From Pseudomonas entomophila (GTDB taxonomy: Bacteria; Pseudomonadota; Gammaproteobacteria; Pseudomonadales; Pseudomonadaceae), in contig NZ_JARPQB010000033.1 in NCBI RefSeq assembly GCF_029478665.1, positions 1-57,934 on the forward strand: a stretch of DNA of 57,934 nucleotides, given 5' to 3'. Shown piece after piece: positions 46,001 through 52,743 of the stretch (the stretch's first letter is position 1; every line of letters starts with the position of its first letter). The position numbers and the translations under genes are program-made. The notes beneath the pieces are model-generated. The model had not been told where the DNA came from and made no database searches. It worked only from the letters and a program-made list of their open reading frames with translations.

Positions 46001-49000
46001 ACGTGGAGAAACGGCAGCATGAAGGCTGGCGCAACGCCCTGGCTGCGTACCTGATCGCTTATTGGGCACCCGCGAACACGAGCACTCAGTCAATTGCCAC
46101 CTTCGACCAACTGTCGGACTACTGCCTTACCGACATCAAGGTCAGCAGCGAGGTCGTGACCACGCCTCTCAAACACGCCATTGGCAGCCTGCAACACTAT
46201 CTGTTCCGATTGTTCGCCCATCTTGAGCCGGGCTACCCAGGTCTTGCGGCATCGGACGGGGAGATCACCGCATGGCAACGCGACCTGACTCAATACAAGA
46301 CCTGGAAACGCCGCGTGGAACAGCGCAACCACCCTGCCAATCTTATTCACTACGCCAACCGCCCAAACAAGAGCGCAGCCTACAAGGACCTCGAGGTTGA
46401 ACTCAGCCAGGGCAAGCTGGACAACGACCGGTTAGATGTCGCCATCGCCAACTACCTCACCAAGTTCGAGCGGATCAGCAACCTGCACGTGATCAGTGGC
46501 TACCTGGATGGCCACGATCCCAAGAAGGACGTTTATCACTTGATCGCGAGAACCAACAGTACCCCGGTGGAGTATTACTGGCGCACGTTGGATATCAGCC
46601 AGTGCGATAGCGAGGGGCAACTGAGACCCTCGGCCTGGAGCGAATGGGAAAAAATCACCCTGGCGCCAGGCGGTGAGATCGTGCGTTACGAGCGCGAGAT
46701 CACGTCACCCAAAAAGCAGGACGTAGCCACTGAAGACAGTAAAGCTGCAACACCCGCCAAGGCCTGGACCGAACTGGTTCGCCCGGTGGTGATCGAGGGT
46801 CGCCGCTATGTGTTCTGGGTGGAACGCAGCACGACCGATTTGCCCGATGGCGAAAACCCTGGCAAGAGCAAGGTGGGAAAACGCAAATTTTCGGTTAATT
46901 ACAGCTTCCAACAAAGCGACGAGAGTTGGAGCACCGCCAATGAAATAATGTGCCTGGATGGGTGGATCGACGGTGCCTGGAAAACGGACCAAGCCAGAGA
47001 TGTAAATTTCAAGCCCGGATTGATCGTCATTGTGAATAAAGAAGGGCCGCGAGAGGAAGACCCTTGGCTGGTTGCCTTGCTCTATGACACTGCCGCAACC
47101 GATGCAAGCACAACGCTGGTCAGAAACAAAAATTACTATATCGAAGCGCGAGACCTATTACTGATAGACACTCAGCCACTCGAAGACCAAGCCAGTACAG
47201 AGCTAGCCTCTCTACTCCTCAAAACTTATGCCACCGAAAATCTTGTTCAGCATACTTATGACGGAGAGAAACAAGAACTCTCTCTTACCTACTCTGCAAT
47301 TTTCTACAAACCTAAACTAAAAGCCGTTCAAGATAAATTAAAAGCTACGGTATATTTTACCACGGACTTTTTAGAGGAATACAAGACACAGTATAACATA
47401 CCCAAAAAAACATCCCTCAGCGATGACTTTAATATCATCGAAAAGGATTTCTTTAAGTTATTCAACGCCATCAAAAGCAATGAAACCAATGAAAGCTATG
47501 AAAGCGATGAAAGAGATGACGACAAAAAGTTTTCATCAGCATTGCCATCCATAGACATTAAAGTATCGCTTGAAAACAATACGGCGACAGTTACACCCAC
47601 CCTAAACCTAAAGCTACCCAAATACGCCAAAGCTTATGTAACTTATCACACCGACCTACCCGCCATCAGTCCAGGTTGCGTACCACTAGAGTCGGGCACT
47701 GTGATTCGCCTGGACAACTTTAATTCCAAAAGACTGTACATCACGGTGCTAATCATAATAGTCTATATAGATTGCAACAAAGCCACGGGCGCCTGCTTCG
47801 CGTACGATTTTCGCTACATTCATATCCACCACAAAAAAGACGAACTCTGGCAACTTGCAATACAGCGCTCACCGCGCCAAGCCCAGTACCTGGACCTTAC
47901 CGCGGCCAAGGATATTGAGCCGCTTTTACTGGCTGAAAAATTCCGCCTGAATACTTTATTCGGCAAACAACTGGTCGCGCGCGCAACCCACGGCGTGCAC
48001 AAGGTCCTGGAGTGGAAAACGCAAAACCTGCTCGAACCCACCCTGGACAACACAGAGGAGGATGTCGAAATGGATTTCCAGGGTGCCAATGCCCTGTACT
48101 TCCGCGAACTGTTCCTTCACGTGCCCGCCATGATTGCTTCGCGCCTGACCGAACAACAAAAATTCGAGGACGCCGAGAGCTGGTATCTGCGTTACCTGTT
48201 CAACCCTTACCGCATCCACGACGACGAACAGGGCAGGCCAGCCCCCTGGTGTACCCGCCCGTTGTCAGAAGCCCACAACTCAAGCTCGGTACTGGAGAAG
48301 GATGTCGTTCCGATCGAACAGGTATTTTTCCACTCGCAGTTCTATCAGGAAGCCGTCTTTCTGTCGCTGCTGGAAAACTGGCAGCTGAAGGGCGACCACT
48401 TCTATCGCCAGGGCACCGTCGGCTCGCTGAACCAGGCCTGGGTCTGCTATCAGCAAGCCTATGGTTTGCTCGGCTCACTCCCTGAAACGACTACCGCCTC
48501 TCGCTGGGTACCCGTTGCCCTGGACGCACTCGACGAGTCTACCCTGCGCAAGCCCATCAACCCTCGCGTGCAGCAACTGCGAGACACCCTCACCTCCCGG
48601 TTGTTCAACTTGCGGCACGGCCTTGACCTGGACGGCAGACGCCTGCCTCCTATGGACTTCAAGGACGACAGCGAGCAGAGCTTCATCCCTGGTGAAGGCG
48701 GCAAAGGCGATCAGCCCAACACCTCACATGCCGGCCTGGGCGCCGTGCCGGCATACCGCTTCCGCCAACTGTTACCGATTGCCCGGGCCGCTGCCCAGCA
48801 ACTGCTGGACTTTGGCCGTCATTACCTGCGGCTGATGGAGCGAGAGGATGACCTGGAGGACGAACTCGAGCTCAAGGCACACGAAATCAAGATGGCCGAG
48901 TTCGCGGTGCGCCTGCAGAAAGAGGCGATCAACAGCCTTGCCGCCAGCAACAATGGCTTGATCATCAGCCGCAATGCTGCAACCGCCAGGCGCACCTACC

Positions 49001-50358
49001 TGAGCGACTTGATTGAGGTAGGGCGCTCACCCGAAGAACTGGCCGCGACGGCCCTGACCTGGGCGGCCAACGGCGCAACGCTGCTGAGCATTCCATTCGA
49101 GTTCGCAGCAGGCATGACCGATGCGGCAGTCCCGACCATCTATGGCTTCGCCTTCGGTGGCAACCGGCCTGGTTCGATCGGCAACAAGATAGCGCTGGGC
49201 CTGCGCATCGGCGGCGAAGCGGCACGAATGGCCGCCGACGAGTTGTTGCTTCAGGACCAATACAACCGCCGTGCTGCTGAGTGGAATTTCGAACGCCAGC
49301 AAGTGGATTGGGACCTCAAGCTGATCGATCAGGAAATTGTCGTCAGCGATATCGAACGCAAGGCTGCCAACCTGGCCCTGGCCCAGGCGCAAGCAGAACT
49401 CGCCCAATTGAAAGCGGTCTACGAGGACATGATCAGCGGCTTTATTGCGCCGGCCTCCTACAACTGGATGGTCGAACGTCAGCAACAAATCCATGCCAGC
49501 GCATATCACGCGGTACGCTCGCTGTGCCTGGAGGTAGAGACGGCCTGGCGCTACGAGATCGGCGACTACCGGCGTGACAGCTTCATCAACACCAATGCCT
49601 GGCAAGAGGACTACAAAGGCATGCTGGTAGGTGAATCGCTGCTGGTGGACTTGCAGGAAATGGAAAACGAGTACCTGGCCAAGAACAAGCGGCGGTTGAC
49701 CATCAAGAGGTCGTTCAGCCTCAAGAAAAAACTAGGCGGCCAAGTTAAATGGGACAAAGTGTTTGAAGCAAATGCCGAGCGCACCGCCCCGCTGATCCAT
49801 TCATTCGAGTTCACGGCAGAGGACTTCGACAAGAGTTATCCGGGCCAATACTTGCGCCAGCTCAAACATTTGTCGGTATCGCTGGTGCTCAAAGCGGGCA
49901 AGAACGTCGAGGAACTCTGTGCGCTGCTCAAGCAGACAGCCAGTACGACGCTGCTCAAACCCAACGAAGCGGCGGCCCGCTCGTTCTACCCGGGCAAAGA
50001 CGATGACTCGACAGTAATAGCCGCACGTAATGACACCAAGCTGCTCCTGCGCAACCCGCGCGAAAACCAGCAGATCGCCTTGTCGTCGACAGTGGCCGAA
50101 GACGGGCTGGGCTACGATGCGGGTACCTGGGTCTACGAGTTGATGTTCCACGATGGCCGTTATCTGCCATTCGAGGGTACCGGGGCTATCTCGAAATGGA
50201 CGCTGGAGCTGCTGGGCGATGAGGGCCTGCTCAAGGATCTTTCTGTTATCGACGACATCAAGTTCAACATGGTGTACACGGCCGAGGCCGGGGATGACAC
50301 GTTCACCAAGGCAATTGGTGATATCAGAAAACCCTCAGCGCAGCAGAGCAAAGCTTAA
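43063..50358 (+). CDS. Tc-toxin subunit A (TcdA/TcaAB-like), orphan
   Basis: A giant protein of 2431 residues. In the family, TcA forms a pentamer that binds host cells and injects the TcC effector through a needle-like channel. The VRP1-like N-terminal part covers about 15-450. A neuraminidase-like/receptor-binding region covers about 1150-1600 (WTELVRPVVIEGRRYVFWVE). The shell resumes with ANALYFRELFLHVPAMIA and WYLRYLFNPYRI (about 1670-1715). Pore-forming coiled-coil helices lie at about 1925-2130, and the TcB-binding domain at about 2180-2425 (SYPGQYLRQLKHLSV, YLPFEGTGAISKWTLEL). There is no signal peptide, as usual. GGAG lies 9 bases before ATG 43063. An AT-rich island spans about 47100-47850. 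No tcB or tcC gene follows. Confidence 0.93.
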   Translation: MATQHTDNSANTYAKLFPEQLANLANPDAPESNSGPIAYLHDLYKEVLAQEGNSRSTDRLTLAQRRPDIAQLFLDPDSLEQPISALTLAVRSLARQAQSHAGATAYLPEVLASAGKHADLPFHAAQEQIKATLKQRKLSYFDLLQQAQYSYPNFCNQHLRDDDLREVMLKACGLSPALKSLLLDHSAITEASYKWQSLYGVPDTIEAPLTHLQDIDTYCRQSGLTTPEVLQLLAVSGIDDNAQTGFTSVRCSQHYSAGKPADGLQYGAIYLNAGRTTALTVKDARTEAGITLQFDQPTQSSLVRMYQMVRLQRALELPFAEVDWLLVSILRAQGQTGDWRITDETLQALGVYLYLNEAHAVSAEQFAALIYQVCPYSTNENPPLLDRVLDGPRGEHAAELQAPLQVNDEPFDPADNDAGQHQILAGLNVALGCDEHTTLAYLEQARQALKLQQPNTSLPVISSLYRLSRLHRLLQRDFAQYISMLALLDPAGQRLLPQLAGTPAVSSDVDTDMLDVLVALSNLDRWLRQEQVAPLDLLGALTEVKDAKLSSDSSLVRAINQLLPKNDATAGPTAPAAPIATKNTASDEATTDTFIAQLLMMAFAGSGKDVIFSQAHVGTLLRWCNTTAGELWADIERATDEQGCLLQPQQLDGSLWLTLKRHAQVINLLRLSPMTITTLCDMPERFDLQGDVSLDAEAGSTDQSGAQQAPAKPPTLDLDLCYQLSRYRRLIEVSRANRLSEADTARYLTNHSHSEDSAAVESAVEALSALTGWSKTETAEAVPYNRTLVDFQNPIPRFDTYLAGLTAEEAALIRKEGQKRFVTDFVLRYKAPEKYNDTLLQSAVEKFDKFLKDNPGPLRVTSKQYGNLGNPAYWTRMAEEWKAYNIAKGNTFYKHRLFSPISFEQLPEGWDKEARWHPCVPSTVTDLDYVLRLQALCYQTGLSCSTLTALEGLEDDSPYLAVEAVSHALMTGLDADCRENVEKRQHEGWRNALAAYLIAYWAPANTSTQSIATFDQLSDYCLTDIKVSSEVVTTPLKHAIGSLQHYLFRLFAHLEPGYPGLAASDGEITAWQRDLTQYKTWKRRVEQRNHPANLIHYANRPNKSAAYKDLEVELSQGKLDNDRLDVAIANYLTKFERISNLHVISGYLDGHDPKKDVYHLIARTNSTPVEYYWRTLDISQCDSEGQLRPSAWSEWEKITLAPGGEIVRYEREITSPKKQDVATEDSKAATPAKAWTELVRPVVIEGRRYVFWVERSTTDLPDGENPGKSKVGKRKFSVNYSFQQSDESWSTANEIMCLDGWIDGAWKTDQARDVNFKPGLIVIVNKEGPREEDPWLVALLYDTAATDASTTLVRNKNYYIEARDLLLIDTQPLEDQASTELASLLLKTYATENLVQHTYDGEKQELSLTYSAIFYKPKLKAVQDKLKATVYFTTDFLEEYKTQYNIPKKTSLSDDFNIIEKDFFKLFNAIKSNETNESYESDERDDDKKFSSALPSIDIKVSLENNTATVTPTLNLKLPKYAKAYVTYHTDLPAISPGCVPLESGTVIRLDNFNSKRLYITVLIIIVYIDCNKATGACFAYDFRYIHIHHKKDELWQLAIQRSPRQAQYLDLTAAKDIEPLLLAEKFRLNTLFGKQLVARATHGVHKVLEWKTQNLLEPTLDNTEEDVEMDFQGANALYFRELFLHVPAMIASRLTEQQKFEDAESWYLRYLFNPYRIHDDEQGRPAPWCTRPLSEAHNSSSVLEKDVVPIEQVFFHSQFYQEAVFLSLLENWQLKGDHFYRQGTVGSLNQAWVCYQQAYGLLGSLPETTTASRWVPVALDALDESTLRKPINPRVQQLRDTLTSRLFNLRHGLDLDGRRLPPMDFKDDSEQSFIPGEGGKGDQPNTSHAGLGAVPAYRFRQLLPIARAAAQQLLDFGRHYLRLMEREDDLEDELELKAHEIKMAEFAVRLQKEAINSLAASNNGLIISRNAATARRTYLSDLIEVGRSPEELAATALTWAANGATLLSIPFEFAAGMTDAAVPTIYGFAFGGNRPGSIGNKIALGLRIGGEAARMAADELLLQDQYNRRAAEWNFERQQVDWDLKLIDQEIVVSDIERKAANLALAQAQAELAQLKAVYEDMISGFIAPASYNWMVERQQQIHASAYHAVRSLCLEVETAWRYEIGDYRRDSFINTNAWQEDYKGMLVGESLLVDLQEMENEYLAKNKRRLTIKRSFSLKKKLGGQVKWDKVFEANAERTAPLIHSFEFTAEDFDKSYPGQYLRQLKHLSVSLVLKAGKNVEELCALLKQTASTTLLKPNEAAARSFYPGKDDDSTVIAARNDTKLLLRNPRENQQIALSSTVAEDGLGYDAGTWVYELMFHDGRYLPFEGTGAISKWTLELLGDEGLLKDLSVIDDIKFNMVYTAEAGDDTFTKAIGDIRKPSAQQSKA
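47100..47850 (+). other. AT-rich island inside the Tc-toxin gene
   Basis: Base composition drops sharply within the open frame: 47341-47400 has only 20 G/C of 60 bases, and AT-ending codons (TTA, AAA, ATA, AAT) abound, whereas both flanks look like the host. It encodes about residues 1345-1595, the external receptor-binding region. Transfer or domain exchange at this site is inferred. Confidence 0.75.
47478..47522 (+). repeat. Five imperfect 9-base tandem repeats in the Tc gene
   Basis: The units are CAATGAAAC, CAATGAAAG, CTATGAAAG, CGATGAAAG and AGATGACGA. They keep the reading frame and encode NETNESYESDERDDD, an acidic, probably exposed loop. Copy-number change would keep the frame. Confidence 0.85.
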
Positions 50359-50369
50359 CGGCTAATGGC

Positions 50370-50394
50370 CCTGGGGCCGCTGCGCGGCCCCAGG
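50370..50394. terminator. Hairpin between the convergent Tc and DUF6124 genes
   Basis: CCTGGGGCCGC and GCGGCCCCAGG form an 11-bp perfect stem with loop TGC, 11 bases after the toxin stop and 15 from the DUF6124 stop. It is probably a bidirectional terminator, though the T-runs are poor. Confidence 0.75.
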
Positions 50395-50409
50395 ACTTTC
50401 AGCCAGCCA

Positions 50410-50709
50410 CTAACCCTGCTCCAGCCCCTCGAGCACCGCCTCGGCCAATGCCAACCCCTTCTCCAGCGAGTTCTCCGTCGCCGTCAGCAGACTGCGCAAC
50501 GGCTCCCCCGCCTTCTCCAGCGCGGCGGCATTGGTCTCATACGCCGCCTTCAAGGCCGCCACGGCGCACACCAGCGCATCCTCGCTATCAACGCCAGCAC
50601 GTACCGAGAGGATCGGATCGTGGGCGTGATTGCAGGTGCCGAAGTGGGAATTGGCGGTGACGGGACGGGATTTGCGGGGACTGTGGTTGACCAGCGATTC
50701 CGGGTTCAT
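50410..50709 (-). CDS. Small DUF6124/DUF3077-like protein
   Basis: A protein of 99 residues. The C-terminal part (about 35-99: LSVRAGVDSEDALVCAVAALKAAYETNAAALEKAGEPLRSLL) resembles small Pseudomonas proteins of the DUF6124/DUF3077 group, which are helical and of unknown function. Typical members open with a KIVPDPP-like N-terminus. Here that motif is instead in a separate 25-codon frame ending in an ATGA overlap with this start. Either the gene has been split by a frameshift or two coupled products are made. There is no ribosome-binding site directly before ATG 50709, so coupling is likely. Confidence 0.75.
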   Translation of the reverse strand: MNPESLVNHSPRKSRPVTANSHFGTCNHAHDPILSVRAGVDSEDALVCAVAALKAAYETNAAALEKAGEPLRSLLTATENSLEKGLALAEAVLEGLEQG

Positions 50710-50783
50710 GGCTGCACCTCTCGATGAAAGGTGGCGATTTCAGCAAATGCGAACGGTGGATCTGGAACGATCTTCTTGAGCAT
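50706..50783 (-). CDS. 25-residue upstream frame, KIVPDPP peptide
   Basis: The product reads MLKKIVPDPPFAFAEIATFH and ends REVQP. It has the best ribosome-binding site of the locus (AAGGAG, 7 bases before ATG 50783). Its MLKKIVPDPP start looks like the N-terminus of DUF6124/DUF3077 proteins. Its stop TGA overlaps the next ATG in an ATGA. It could be a leader peptide that couples translation, or the N-terminal exon-like half of a frameshifted gene. Very short, so existence as a stable product is uncertain. Confidence 0.6.
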   Translation of the reverse strand: MLKKIVPDPPFAFAEIATFHREVQP

Positions 50784-50799
50784 GGTGCATCTCCTTGCG

Positions 50800-50990
50800 G
50801 CTCTCCGTAATGACGCTCCGCACCCACACGCCAATATGGGTGGACGGAGCCGTGCGGGTTGGCGTACCGGACAGAGAGAGCCGGTGAGCCCGAAGGCTCC
50901 CACACACGGCTCCGCCCATAACGGGTGCAGCCATGCAGGGCACTGTTGAAAGTGCCCGCTCTCTGTATCCGGGACGCCAATCCCGAACCG
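50800..50990 (-). ncRNA. Highly structured leader of the DUF6124 locus
   Basis: Several stems are exact or nearly so. A long stem pairs 50854-50880 with 50958-50985. GAGCC-CGAA-GGCTC is at 50886-50899. GGGCAC/GTGCCC is at 50938-50943 and 50951-50956. GCTCCG/CGGAGC (50815-50820, 50845-50850) encloses CACCCA/TGGGTG. In addition, CGGAGCCGTG (50846-50855) is complementary to CACGGCTCCG (50905-50914), so this strand can choose partners. The orientation is taken from the gene it precedes. It vaguely recalls C4-type antisense RNA elements, but I cannot confirm that. Confidence 0.55.
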
Positions 50991-51103
50991 CAGAAGCTAC
51001 TGCGGTGCGGCACGGTACTCAAGTACCGCCTATGTGTCAAAATGTTGGCCGGCAAACGCCTTCAGCAAGCCCCTTCCCCATACTGCGACCGCACACCTGA
51101 AGG

Positions 51104-51199
51104 GGACTGCTTTGCAGTCCATCGCGGATGAATCCGCTCCTACAGGTTGCGCCGTGCCTGTAGGAGCGGATTCATCCGCGATGGGCCGCACAGCGGCCC
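51104..51199. repeat. Inverted REP pair with two companion hairpins
   Basis: The inverse REP (51121-51142) and direct REP (51160-51183) have stem GCGGATTCATCCGC. Outer hairpins are GGACTGC-TTT-GCAGTCC (51104-51120) and GGGCCGC-ACA-GCGGCCC (51183-51199). They separate the DUF6124 locus from urtA. The remaining 51200-51354 should contain the urtA promoter, but none was recognised. Confidence 0.87.
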
Positions 51200-51354
51200 C
51201 AATCCTGTGCAGACCCAACCCGCAAGCACCATCCTGGCCCCAACCCGCGCCCCGATTCGTCGCACAACCGCTCTACCACGCCCATTCCATCGCTCGGCAC
51301 AGCCCTTGCAACCTCCGACCTGGCCAACCCCCACCATCACATCGGAGTGAGCAC

Positions 51355-52620
51355 ATGAAGCGACGCAGTCTGATCAAGGCCTTCACCCTCGGCGCATCGA
51401 TCGCCGCGATGGGCCTGAGCTGGAGCATCCAGGCCGCCGAGACCATCAAGGTCGGCATCCTGCATTCGCTGTCCGGGACCATGGCGATTTCCGAGACCTC
51501 GCTCAAGGACATGGCGCTGATGACCATCGACGAGATCAACGCCAAGGGCGGGGTCAACGGCAAGCAGCTCGAGGCGGTGGTGGTCGACCCGGCGTCCAAC
51601 TGGCCGCTGTTCGCCGAGAAGAGCCGCCAGTTGCTGACCCAGGACAAGGTCGCGGTGGTGTTCGGCTGCTGGACCTCGGTGTCGCGCAAGTCGGTGCTGC
51701 CGGTGTTCGAGGAGCTCAACGGGCTGCTGTTCTACCCGGTGCAGTACGAAGGCGAGGAGATGTCGCCGAACGTGTTCTACACCGGCGCCGCGCCCAACCA
51801 GCAGGCGATCCCGGCGGTGGAGTACCTGATGAGCGAGGACGGCGGCGGCGCCAAGCGCTTCTTCCTGCTGGGCACCGACTACGTCTACCCGCGCACCACC
51901 AACAAGATCCTGCGCGCCTTCCTGCACAGCAAGGGCGTGGCCGACAAGGACATCGAAGAGGTGTACACGCCGTTCGGCCACAGCGATTACCAGACCATCG
52001 TCGCCAACATCAAGAAGTTCTCCGCCGGCGGCAAGACAGCGGTCATCTCCACCGTCAACGGCGACTCCAACGTGCCGTTCTACAAGGAGCTGGCCAACCA
52101 GGGGCTGAAGGCTACCGATGTGCCGGTGGTGGCGTTCTCGGTGGGTGAAGAGGAGCTGCGCGGTATCGACACCAAGCCGCTGGTGGGGCACCTGGCGGCG
52201 TGGAACTACTTCGAGTCGGTGGATAACCCGGTCAACCAACAGTTCGTCGCCGACTGGAAGGCCTACGCCAAGGCCAAGAACCTGCCGGGGGCCGACAAGG
52301 CGGTGACCAACGATCCGATGGAGGCCACCTACGTGGGCATTCACATGTGGGCGCAGGCGGCGCAGAAGGCCGGCAGCACCGAGGTGGACAAGGTGCGCGA
52401 GGCGCTGGCCGGGCAGAGTTTCAAGGCGCCGTCGGGCTTCACCCTGACCATGGACAAGAGCAACCACCACCTGCACAAGCCGGTGATGATCGGCGAGATC
52501 CAGGATGACGGGCAGTTCAGTGTGGTGTGGCAGACCGAGGAGCCGCTGCGGGCGCAGCCTTGGAGCCCGTTCATTCCGGGGAATGACAAGCGGCCGGATT
52601 ATGTGGTGAAGGGTAATTGA
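51355..52620 (+). CDS. urtA: Urea ABC transporter, substrate-binding protein
   Basis: UrtA binds urea in the periplasm and delivers it to UrtBCDE. It has 421 residues of the type I (LivJ-like) fold. The N-terminal KRRSLIKAF followed by a hydrophobic stretch and AWSIQAAET-like cleavage region resembles a Tat signal, although Sec export is also possible. IKVGILHSLSGTMAISETSLKD, GCWTSVSRKSVLPVFEE and YPVQYEGEEMSPNVFYTGAAPNQQ are UrtA hallmarks. GGAGTGAGCAC precedes ATG 51355. Usually nitrogen-controlled through NtrC; no site was identified here. Confidence 0.97.
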   Translation: MKRRSLIKAFTLGASIAAMGLSWSIQAAETIKVGILHSLSGTMAISETSLKDMALMTIDEINAKGGVNGKQLEAVVVDPASNWPLFAEKSRQLLTQDKVAVVFGCWTSVSRKSVLPVFEELNGLLFYPVQYEGEEMSPNVFYTGAAPNQQAIPAVEYLMSEDGGGAKRFFLLGTDYVYPRTTNKILRAFLHSKGVADKDIEEVYTPFGHSDYQTIVANIKKFSAGGKTAVISTVNGDSNVPFYKELANQGLKATDVPVVAFSVGEEELRGIDTKPLVGHLAAWNYFESVDNPVNQQFVADWKAYAKAKNLPGADKAVTNDPMEATYVGIHMWAQAAQKAGSTEVDKVREALAGQSFKAPSGFTLTMDKSNHHLHKPVMIGEIQDDGQFSVVWQTEEPLRAQPWSPFIPGNDKRPDYVVKGN

Positions 52621-52645
52621 GTGCATTGGGGCCGCTGTGCGGCCC

Positions 52646-52713
52646 TATCGCGGATAAATCCGCTCCTACAGGTCCGTGTGTGTGTGTGTGTAGGAGCGGA
52701 TTTATCCGCGATG
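52646..52713. repeat. REP pair split by a (GT)8 microsatellite, urtA/urtB gap
   Basis: The inverse REP (52646-52669) and direct REP (52690-52713) have stem GCGGATTTATCCGC. GTGTGTGTGTGTGTGT occupies 52676-52691 between the arms. A companion hairpin GGGCCGC-TGT-GCGGCCC (52629-52645) lies eight bases after the urtA stop. The whole structure sits inside the urt operon. Confidence 0.87.
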
Positions 52714-52743
52714 AATCCACCGCCGATTTCCAGGATTGCCCGC

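Noticed and set aside
50800..51060. Group II intron remnant
   Set aside because: The GC-rich hairpins recalled intron domains, but no domain V, no maturase and no intron boundary is present.
50359..51354. TcB or TcC partner gene after the toxin
   Set aside because: Both strands hold only the small DUF6124 locus, its leader and REPs; no large frame exists before urtA.
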